Shown piece after piece: positions 1-7,147 of a stretch of DNA of 9,778 nt. The stretch comes from Actinomycetes bacterium (GTDB lineage: Bacteria > Actinomycetota > Actinomycetes > Actinomycetales > Cellulomonadaceae). Where the stretch lies: assembly GCA_023412515.1 (NCBI GenBank), contig JAEYNO010000385.1:1-9778 (forward strand), read 5' to 3'. Numbering within the stretch: the stretch's first letter is position 1; every line of letters starts with the position of its first letter. A program made the position numbers and the translations under genes. The notes beneath the pieces are model-generated. The model saw only the letters and a program-made list of their open reading frames with translations. It did not search any database and had not been told where the DNA came from.

Positions 1-39
1 CTGCAAGCGGACGGCAGGCTGACGACGGGCGCGACGAAA

Positions 40-69
40 GGGCCGGACCGCCGTGGGGCGGCCCGGCCC
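40..69 (-). terminator. Intrinsic-type terminator behind the small heat-shock gene
   Basis: A 12-bp GC-rich hairpin starts 20 bases after the stop codon of the heat-shock gene. The arm at 40-46 pairs perfectly with 63-69, there is one A/C mismatch (47/62), then 48-52 pairs with 57-61 around a GTGG tetraloop. Read on the minus strand, the hairpin runs into CTTTCG, so the T tract is only three bases long, as is common in high-GC actinobacteria. Nothing else is visible in positions 1-39. Confidence 0.7.
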
Positions 70-88
70 GAGAACTCGCCTGCGCCGG

Positions 89-526
89 TCAGCCGGCCTG
101 CGCGGGAGCCTCGATCGAGGCCTGCGACGCGCCGTGCTGCACCTCGATGCGGCGCGGCTTGGCCTCCTCGGCCACGGGCACCGTGAGCGTGAGCACGCCG
201 TCGGCGTAGGTCGCGGAGATGCGGTCGAGCGCGAGCCCGCGGCCGACGGTGAGCTGGCGGGCGTACGTGCCCACGGGGCGCTCCTTGGCCAGCCACTGCA
301 CGTCGTGCTCGGTGCGGGCGGTCCGCTCGGCGCGGATGGTCAGCGTGCGGTCCTCGACGTTGACGTCGATCGTGCCCGGGTCGGCACCCGGCAGGTCGAC
401 GTGCAGCACGTAGTGGTCGCCGTCGCGGTAGAGGTCCATGGGCATCGTCGCCGCGGCGCGGTCGGACGCCAGGACCTGCGTGAGCAGTCGGTCCATCTCC
501 CGGAAGGGGTCGACACGAGTAGCCAC
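89..526 (-). CDS. Small heat-shock protein, Hsp20/alpha-crystallin family
   Basis: This encodes an ATP-independent cytoplasmic holdase that binds unfolding proteins during heat or other stress. The 145-residue product has a short N-terminal arm (DPFREMDRLL), typical of bacterial Hsp20 proteins. The alpha-crystallin domain spans about residues 29-119 and ends in the diagnostic ATYADGVLTLTVP segment (A-x-x-x-x-GVL). A C-terminal I-x-V motif (IEV, residues 127-129) is the usual anchor for oligomer formation. The start is placed at GTG 526 because the near-perfect Shine-Dalgarno AGGAGG (540-535) lies 8 bases upstream. The ATG at 532 and GTG at 535 sit only 2 bases from it or overlap it, so they are unlikely starts; using them adds two or three residues. 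The gene stands alone between its own CIRCE-controlled promoter and a terminator, which suggests a monocistronic heat-induced transcript repressed by HrcA. Confidence 0.93.
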   Translation of the reverse strand: MATRVDPFREMDRLLTQVLASDRAAATMPMDLYRDGDHYVLHVDLPGADPGTIDVNVEDRTLTIRAERTARTEHDVQWLAKERPVGTYARQLTVGRGLALDRISATYADGVLTLTVPVAEEAKPRRIEVQHGASQASIEAPAQAG

Positions 527-534
527 ACCCATCA

Positions 535-540
535 CCTCCT
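535..540 (-). promoter_or_regulatory. Strong ribosome binding site that decides the hsp20 start
   Basis: On the minus strand the sequence AGGAGGTGAT matches the 3' end of 16S rRNA over ten bases. The core AGGAGG has an 8-base spacer to GTG 526 but only 2 bases to ATG 532. This is the basis for preferring the downstream GTG start. Confidence 0.75.
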
Positions 541-546
541 CGACGA

Positions 547-598
547 GGGGCCCGGACCGCCCGGGCCCCGGTGCTCCCGCCGGCGGGTCGCCCGCCGG
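547..598 (-). other. Two GC hairpins in the hsp20 5' leader
   Basis: Two perfect inverted repeats lie between the CIRCE element and the ribosome binding site. The first in transcript order has an 8-bp stem, 598-591 with 587-580, and a 3-base loop. The second has a 9-bp stem, 569-561 with 555-547, and a 5-base loop, and ends six bases before the AGGAGG. Neither is followed by a T tract, so they are not ordinary terminators. They could protect the mRNA 5' end or modulate ribosome access; the role is unknown. Confidence 0.55.
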
Positions 599-620
599 GG
601 GGTCGGCTACACGTCAAGGA

Positions 621-647
621 TTAGCACTCTCGACCGGAGAGTGCCAA
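621..647. promoter_or_regulatory. CIRCE element (HrcA operator) of the hsp20 promoter
   Basis: The plus strand reads TTAGCACTC, nine bases, GAGTGCCAA. The CIRCE consensus is TTAGCACTC-N9-GAGTGCTAA, so 17 of 18 arm positions match and the spacer length is exact. It lies about 95 bases upstream of the hsp20 start. Read on the minus strand, the arm beginning TTGGCA (647-642) could double as a -35 hexamer, with a weak -10 around TAATCC (623-618, spacer 18). Bound HrcA would then block the promoter directly. HrcA and its groESL/dnaJ targets are not in this window. Confidence 0.88.
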
Positions 648-661
648 GTGATCGGCGGCCC

Positions 662-682
662 GTGTTCGCGCACGGAGAACAC
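662..682. repeat. Inverted repeat GTGTTC-N9-GAACAC upstream of CIRCE
   Basis: Perfect 6-bp arms (662-667 and 677-682) are separated by nine bases, in the gap between the Nudix stop codon and the hsp20 promoter. It may be a weak hairpin ending the Nudix transcript or a second operator for hsp20. A GC palindrome (683-694) follows directly. There is no T tract. The function is not established. Confidence 0.35.
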
Positions 683-694
683 CGCCGCGCGGCG

Positions 695-1150
695 TCAGGC
701 CGAGCGCCCCGGACCGGGGTGCGCACCGGGCGCGAACGACGCCACGAACTCCTCCAGACGGTCGACGATCGGCACGTCCGCGTCGAGCCACGGCACGTCG
801 TGCCACTGCCCCGACGGCAGCCAGCGCAGCTCGTCGTGCTCGACGAGAGGCTCCGGCGCACCCTCCACCACCTCGGCGAACCACAGCCGCATGACGTACC
901 GGTCCGACAGGCGCCACGCCCCGTCGTCGGGTCCCAGCAGCTCGACGCCGAGCCCCACGCGCACGCCGAGCTCCTCGCGCAGCTCGCGGTGCAGCGCCTC
1001 CTCGGGCGTCTCCCCGGGGTCGACCTTGCCGCCGGGGAACTCCCAGCGGCCCGCGAGGCTCGCGGGCGTGGCACGCCGCGCGGCGAGCAGCAGGCGGGGG
1101 TCGTCGAGGTCGTCGACCACGGCGGCGGCGACGACGAGCACGGGGTCCAT
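695..1150 (-). CDS. Nudix (MutT-like) hydrolase
   Basis: The product is predicted to hydrolyse a nucleoside diphosphate linked to another group, often a damaged or non-canonical NTP such as 8-oxo-dGTP, giving the monophosphate and pyrophosphate. The 151-residue protein has a complete Nudix box at residues 41-63: G41-x5-E47-x7-R55-E56-L57-x-E59-E60-x-G62-V63. It is preceded by GRWEFPGGK, the arrangement seen in MutT and CTP pyrophosphohydrolase-like members. The glutamates are the metal ligands. ATG 1150 was chosen because homology-like sequence begins right there (MDPVLVVAAAVV); an upstream in-frame extension to 1231 is arginine-rich and looks non-coding. No clear Shine-Dalgarno precedes the ATG, so it may be translated leaderless or after the LuxR-type gene 87 bases upstream. 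The exact substrate cannot be read from sequence. Confidence 0.9.
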   Translation of the reverse strand: MDPVLVVAAAVVDDLDDPRLLLAARRATPASLAGRWEFPGGKVDPGETPEEALHRELREELGVRVGLGVELLGPDDGAWRLSDRYVMRLWFAEVVEGAPEPLVEHDELRWLPSGQWHDVPWLDADVPIVDRLEEFVASFAPGAHPGPGRSA

Positions 1151-1237
1151 GCGCCGAGTGTGCCAGCCACGTGTCACGTCGCGGTCACGGCCGTGTGGCC
1201 GGGCCGTTCCCGACGCGCGGGCCGGCGGCACGCCGGG

Positions 1238-1474
1238 TCAGCGGATGCCGTGCGCCTCGGCCCACGCGACCGCCTCGGCCCGCGTCGAGACGCCGATCTT
1301 GCGGTAGACGGAACGCACCTGCGACTTGACCGTGTTGCGCGTGACGAACAGCCGCGTCGCGATCTCCTCGAGCGTGACGTCCTCCGCCAGCTCCGCCAGC
1401 ACCACCCGCTCACGACGGGTGAGCGCGTGCGCTCCCGTGGCGGCCGGGTTCACGGTGGTGTCCAGCATGCTCAT
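1238..1474 (-). CDS. Small orphan LuxR-type DNA-binding regulator
   Basis: This is a 78-residue protein that is almost entirely a LuxR/GerE C-terminal helix-turn-helix domain. It has LTRRERVVLAELAE (residues 18-31), the HTH around EEIATRLFVTRNTVKSQVRSVYRKIGV (the run begins near residue 36), and the typical RAEAVAWA end. There is no receiver, PAS, autoinducer-binding or ATPase domain, so it lacks any visible sensor. It may act as a free DNA-binding protein or dimerise with a larger LuxR-family partner. The ATG at 1474 is supported by GGAGG (1484-1480) with a 5-base spacer; a second ATG at 1468 would be 11 bases away. The same-strand Nudix gene begins 87 bases downstream, so co-transcription is possible. 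Its targets are unknown. Confidence 0.85.
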   Translation of the reverse strand: MSMLDTTVNPAATGAHALTRRERVVLAELAEDVTLEEIATRLFVTRNTVKSQVRSVYRKIGVSTRAEAVAWAEAHGIR

Positions 1475-1800
1475 GATGTCCTCCGGAGTGCGGCGGACCC
1501 GGACTCTCCGGGGCCGCGGTTGCTGCGTACCGGATGAGAGGGGCAGGTGGGACCGCTATGACGCGACTTCTGCCGACTTCTCCGAATCACCGTGAGATCC
1601 CCCCCGCGGTGCCGATCGCTGCACCTGACATGACGTCGTCCGACCGGCCCTGATACACCCGGGCGAAGTTCCGTCCTCAGCAGGGTGCGGCAGGTCACTC
1701 GTTCGGGGCAAGCACCCGGACGAATGGACGGTTGTCCGGATCCGCGCCCGTCCGGGGGGTCAGCTGGGCACTACCACCCACGGATCGGGGTGAACGAGGC
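1475..1800. other. Gene-free stretch between gcvH and the LuxR-type gene
   Basis: I find no convincing gene in these 326 bases. The stretch must contain the 3' end of the gcv transcript and the promoter of the LuxR-type gene, both on the minus strand. Visible elements are a 10-base direct repeat (1564-1573 and 1574-1583) and a 6-bp inverted repeat CCGGAC (1716-1721) with GTCCGG (1734-1739), 62-85 bases past the gcvH stop. That repeat is a weak candidate for a gcv transcript end without a T tract. No clear -35/-10 pair stands out. Confidence 0.5.
1564..1583. repeat. 10-bp tandem direct repeat upstream of the LuxR-type gene
   Basis: CGACTTCTGC is followed directly by CGACTTCTCC, nine of ten bases identical, with a period of one DNA helical turn. 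It lies about 90-110 bases upstream of the LuxR-type start and could be a direct-repeat operator. A chance repeat is also possible. Confidence 0.35.
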
Positions 1801-2172
1801 TCACGGGTTGAGCGCGCGGTACTCCTCGGCCGTCATGACCGGGCCCGTCGCGGTGACGTCCACCCGCAGCAGCCAGCCGGCGCCGAACGGGTCGGCGTTG
1901 ACCACCGACGGGTCGTCGACCGCTGCCTGGTTGACCTCGGTCACCGTACCGGACACCGGCGAGAACAGCTCCGACACCGACTTCGTCGACTCGATCTCGC
2001 CGATCACGGCGCCCTGCTCGACGGTCGACCCGACCGCGGGCAGCTCGAGGAAGACGATGTCGCCGAGCGCGTCGGCGGCGACCGACGTGATGCCGATCGT
2101 CGCGGGCGACGCGGCGTCGACCCACTCGTGCTCGGCGGTGTACTGCAGCGTCGTGGGCAGCTCGGCGGTCAT
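1801..2172 (-). CDS. gcvH: Glycine cleavage system H protein
   Basis: H protein is the lipoylated shuttle of the glycine cleavage system. Its lipoyl arm takes the aminomethyl group from P protein, presents it to T protein, and is re-oxidised by dihydrolipoamide dehydrogenase. The 123-residue product is near the usual 125-130. It has the N-terminal YTAEHEWV motif, the GDIVFLELPAVG strand and the lipoylation motif GEIESTKSVSELFSPVSG with the acceptor Lys64. ATG 2172 is preceded by AGGAG (2182-2178) with a 5-base spacer. It is the last gene of the gcvPTH operon, 73 bases after gcvT, separated by an unusual C-rich spacer. No lipoate synthase or ligase gene is present here, so the modifying enzymes are encoded elsewhere. 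Confidence 0.97.
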   Translation of the reverse strand: MTAELPTTLQYTAEHEWVDAASPATIGITSVAADALGDIVFLELPAVGSTVEQGAVIGEIESTKSVSELFSPVSGTVTEVNQAAVDDPSVVNADPFGAGWLLRVDVTATGPVMTAEEYRALNP

Positions 2173-2191
2173 CGGGGCTCCTGGGGGTCGC

Positions 2192-2232
2192 GGGCGGGGC
2201 GGGGCGGGGTGCGGTGCGGGGTGCGGTGGGGG
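2192..2232 (+). repeat. G-rich tract in the gcvT-gcvH spacer (G-quadruplex motif, C-rich in mRNA)
   Basis: The plus strand has G runs at 2192-2194, 2196-2199, 2201-2204 and 2206-2209 separated by single C residues, then further runs at 2218-2221 and 2228-2232. This meets a strict G-quadruplex pattern with one-base loops. It includes a 12-bp tandem repeat (2206-2217 and 2218-2229, 11 of 12 identical). In the gcv mRNA this is a C-rich, G-poor segment ending about ten bases before the gcvH ribosome binding site, resembling a Rho-loading site. The repeat pattern is seen directly; the functions are inference. Confidence 0.6.
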
Positions 2233-2245
2233 CGCGCGTGCGCCG

Positions 2246-3415
2246 TCACCGAGGACGACGGTAGAAGGGCAGGGGCACGACGCGCACCGGCTCGCGGCGG
2301 CCGCGCACGTCGACCGCGAGCTCGGTGCCCTCGGCGGACACCTCGGGCGTCACGTACGCCATCGCGACGGGGTGGCCGAGCGTGGGCGACGGCGCACCGG
2401 ACGTCACGGTCCCCACCGGTGCGGCGTCAGGGGCGTCGGACGCGAGCACGGCGTACCCGTGGCGCGCGGCGCGGCGCCCGAGGCCCTGCAGGCCGACGAG
2501 CACGCGCGCGGGCTGCGAGGTCGCGCGCGCGGCGAGTGCGGCGCGCCCGACGAACGGCACGGGCTCCCCCTCCGCGTCGACCTTGTCGAGCCGGACGACG
2601 CGCCCGAGGCCCGCGTCGTGCGGGGTCGTGGTGCGGTCGAGCTCGTTGCCGTACAGCGGCATGCCGGCCTCGAGGCGCAGCGAGTCTCGCGCGGACAGGC
2701 CGGCCGGCACGATCCCGTGGTCGGCACCGGCGGCGAGCAGCGCACGCCACAGCGCGGGCGCGGCGCTCGCGTCGAGGAAGAACTCGAAGCCGTCCTCGCC
2801 CGTGTAGCCGGTGCGCGCGACGAGCACGGGCGTGCCGTCGACCGCCATGGGCAGGCACGCGTAGTACCGGAGGGTCGCGGGGGTGACGTCGGCGGGCGCG
2901 TCGGGGGCGGGGACGAGACCCGGCAGCGCCTCGACGACGGCGAGCGCGCGCGGGCCCTGCACGGCGACGAGCGCCGTGGCCTGCGAGCGGTCCGTGACCT
3001 GGACGTCGAGTCCCGCGCCGACGCCGGCGGCACGCTCGCGCAGCTCGGCGAGCACGACGTCGTGGTTCGACGCGTTCGCGACCACGAGGTACGTCCGCTC
3101 GCCCGTGCGGTAGACGACCAGGTCGTCGACGACGCCGCCGTCTTCCTGCACGACCATCGTGTAGCGCGCGCCGAGCACGCGCAGCCCCGTGAGGTCACCG
3201 ACGAGCGCGCGGTCGAGGAACGCACCGGCGTCGGGGCCGGACACCTCGATCTCGCCCATGTGCGACAGGTCGAACAGCCCGGCAGCCGTGCGGACGGCGG
3301 TGTGCTCGGCCAGGTCGGACGTGTAGCGCAGCGGCATCTGCCAGCCGGCGAAGGACGTGAGCGCGGCGCCCAGGGCCACGTGCTCGTCGTGCAGCGGCGA
3401 GCGCCGGTCGGTCAT
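2246..3415 (-). CDS. gcvT: Glycine cleavage system T protein (aminomethyltransferase)
   Basis: T protein transfers the methylene group from the aminomethyl-lipoyl arm of GcvH to tetrahydrofolate, releasing ammonia and forming 5,10-methylene-tetrahydrofolate. The 389-residue product shows the family signature in order: PLHDEHVALGA and FAGWQMPLRY near the N-terminus, LFDLSHMGEIEV (residues 47-58), GGVVDDLVVYR (93-103, carrying the folate-binding aspartate), RTGYTGEDGFEFF, and SLRLEAGMPLYGNELD in the C-terminal half. The start at ATG 3415 is supported by GGGAG (3425-3421) with a 5-base spacer and by homology-like sequence beginning there. An alternative ATG at 3463 overlaps the gcvP stop codon as ATGA and would add a low-complexity MTGPATPATP-type tail of 16 residues through translational coupling. 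The gene lies between gcvP and gcvH in one operon. Confidence 0.96.
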   Translation of the reverse strand: MTDRRSPLHDEHVALGAALTSFAGWQMPLRYTSDLAEHTAVRTAAGLFDLSHMGEIEVSGPDAGAFLDRALVGDLTGLRVLGARYTMVVQEDGGVVDDLVVYRTGERTYLVVANASNHDVVLAELRERAAGVGAGLDVQVTDRSQATALVAVQGPRALAVVEALPGLVPAPDAPADVTPATLRYYACLPMAVDGTPVLVARTGYTGEDGFEFFLDASAAPALWRALLAAGADHGIVPAGLSARDSLRLEAGMPLYGNELDRTTTPHDAGLGRVVRLDKVDAEGEPVPFVGRAALAARATSQPARVLVGLQGLGRRAARHGYAVLASDAPDAAPVGTVTSGAPSPTLGHPVAMAYVTPEVSAEGTELAVDVRGRREPVRVVPLPFYRRPR

Positions 3416-3459
3416 GTCGTCTCCCGGGGTGGTGGGGGTGGCGGGCGTGGCGGGGCCGG

Positions 3460-6411
<2,952 letters not shown>

Positions 6412-6463
6412 GGGTGCTCCACGGGGTCGTCCGGACGGGTCCGGGACGGGTAGGGGCTCCCCG

Positions 6464-6723
6464 CTCTGTCATCCACCCGCGCAGGGGTGACCTGAGAGTT
6501 TTGCCGGTCCGCCATGAGCGCGTCCCACGGGACGGGCTCCGGGGCGCGCCGACTTGCACCGTCGGTGGGCGCCGGACCTGGCCGGCGCCGCTTTCCAGAG
6601 TTGCCTGGCCGCGGCGGTACGGGGGCCTGAGAGATTCCCGGGGAGGGTTGCTCCTTCGGCGTCCCGCGCTGGTGTCCGCACCGCTGTGCGGGCGGACGGT
6701 CGGCGGGAGCTCTCCCGCCGCGG
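6464..6723 (-). promoter_or_regulatory. Tandem glycine riboswitch controlling gcvPTH
   Basis: Both aptamers of a tandem glycine riboswitch can be read on the minus strand. Aptamer 1 (about 6718-6620) has GGGAGAG (6716-6710), the core CCGAAGGAGCAACC (6659-6647 region) and CTCTCAGG (6633-6626). Aptamer 2 (about 6602-6464) has AACTCTGG (6602-6595), CACCGACGGTGCAAG (6567-6553), CTCTCAGG (6498-6491) and the closing strand GACAGAG (6470-6464), whose CAGAG pairs with CTCTG. The leader CCGCGGCGG (6723-6715) is perfectly complementary to the inter-aptamer linker CCGCCGCGG (6617-6609), matching the leader-linker P0 helix known in this class. Family knowledge: glycine binding usually switches gcv genes on. 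The 50-base expression platform to gcvP has a CCGGAC/GTCCGG hairpin (6444-6431) but no T tract, so control is probably translational or Rho-dependent. Confidence 0.95.
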
Positions 6724-6760
6724 TTCGAGCAGCGTGTTCAGTTGTGGTGGTCCGTCGGCC

Positions 6761-6766
6761 AGCGTA
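6761..6766 (-). promoter_or_regulatory. Candidate -10 of the gcv operon promoter
   Basis: TACGCT on the minus strand fits the actinobacterial -10 pattern TANNNT and lies about 40 bases upstream of the riboswitch leader helix, a sensible place for the start of transcription. The -35 region (around 6784-6789, TGCCCG) is poor. This is a weak prediction. Confidence 0.3.
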
Positions 6767-6789
6767 CGGCACCCCGCCCCGCACGGGCA

Positions 6790-6818
6790 GGGGTGTGCCG
6801 CGCCGCGCTGCACACCCC
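6790..6818. repeat. 29-bp palindrome in the divergent gcvP/esterase control region
   Basis: Perfect 9-bp arms, GGGGTGTGC (6790-6798) and GCACACCCC (6810-6818), are separated by 11 bases. It sits just upstream of the candidate gcv -10 and about 15 bases before the candidate esterase -35. That position suits an operator acting on either or both divergent promoters. It could also form a hairpin in a plus-strand transcript. The binding protein is unknown. Confidence 0.45.
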
Positions 6819-6833
6819 GGGGCACTCGGAAGG

Positions 6834-6863
6834 TTGACGTTAAACCTCTCGACCCGACAGCAT
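6834..6863 (+). promoter_or_regulatory. Candidate promoter of the secreted esterase gene
   Basis: TTGACG (6834-6839) is a good -35 match in the only AT-richer patch of this region. It is followed after 18 bases by CAGCAT (6858-6863), an acceptable actinobacterial -10. Transcription from it would give a leader of about 155 bases before the ATG at 7025. An imperfect inverted repeat AGGTT/AACCT (6831-6847) overlaps the -35 and could be an operator half-site pair. Confidence 0.4.
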
Positions 6864-6902
6864 TCGGGCACCCGCCCCTGCACCGTCGCAGGTCGGCGGG
6901 AA

Positions 6903-6928
6903 GGCCGCGGACGCAGGCGTCCGTGGCT
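6903..6928 (+). other. Strong hairpin in the esterase 5' leader
   Basis: The segment 6903-6913 pairs with 6918-6928 over 11 base pairs, two of them G-T, around a CAGG loop. The core CGGACGC/GCGTCCG (6908-6914 and 6917-6923) is perfect. It lies about 100 bases before the start codon. There is no T tract and no match to a riboswitch class that I recognise. It may stabilise the transcript. I see no gene between the riboswitch and 7025. Confidence 0.45.
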
Positions 6929-7024
6929 CCGTCAGGGGGTGGCGCAGGACGTACTCCCCCACGCTCGGAGACGAGCGCGGGGCCGCGACGTCCCCTGCCG
7001 GTCGGGACCGTGAAAGGGGTACCG

Positions 7025-7147
7025 ATGGGGATGAGGGGAAGAACGCCACGGCAGGCCCGTGGCGCAGCACGCAGGACTACGGCCGTGGTCACCGGCGCCG
7101 CGCTGGCGCTCGGCACGGCGGCGGCGATGGCGCCGTCCGCCGCGGCC
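7025..7147 (+). other. Signal peptide of the secreted esterase
   Basis: Residues 1-41 have a basic N region with seven Arg, ending ARRTT, a hydrophobic core AVVTGAALALGTAAAMA, and an SAAA cleavage site before Asp42 (an A-x-A type site). An RR pair is present, but the full Tat pattern (S/T-RR-x-F-L-K) is not, so Sec export is more likely. No C-terminal LPxTG or transmembrane anchor is visible, so the mature protein is released or held non-covalently. Confidence 0.85.

Noticed and set aside
530..535. ATG 532 or GTG 535 as the hsp20 start
   Set aside because: They lie 2 bases from, or inside, the AGGAGG ribosome binding site. GTG 526 has an 8-base spacer and begins the usual family N-terminus.
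621..647. HAIR (HspR) operator
   Set aside because: The arms are TTAGCACTC/GAGTGCCAA, the CIRCE pattern, and not CTTGAGT-N7-ACTCAAG.
1151..1231. Upstream extension of the Nudix protein to 1231
   Set aside because: The added 27 residues are Arg/Thr-rich without family similarity, and the Nudix fold begins at the ATG at 1150.
1716..1739. Clear terminator of the gcv operon
   Set aside because: The CCGGAC/GTCCGG repeat has only a 6-bp stem with a 12-base loop and no T tract, so it is mentioned only as a weak candidate.
6864..7017. c-di-AMP (ydaO) or other known riboswitch in the esterase leader
   Set aside because: The leader has a hairpin and G-rich runs, but I could not find the conserved cores of any class I know.
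7025..7147. Twin-arginine signal peptide on the esterase
   Set aside because: There is an RR pair, but no S/T-RR-x-F-L-K context; the core is very hydrophobic, as in Sec signals.
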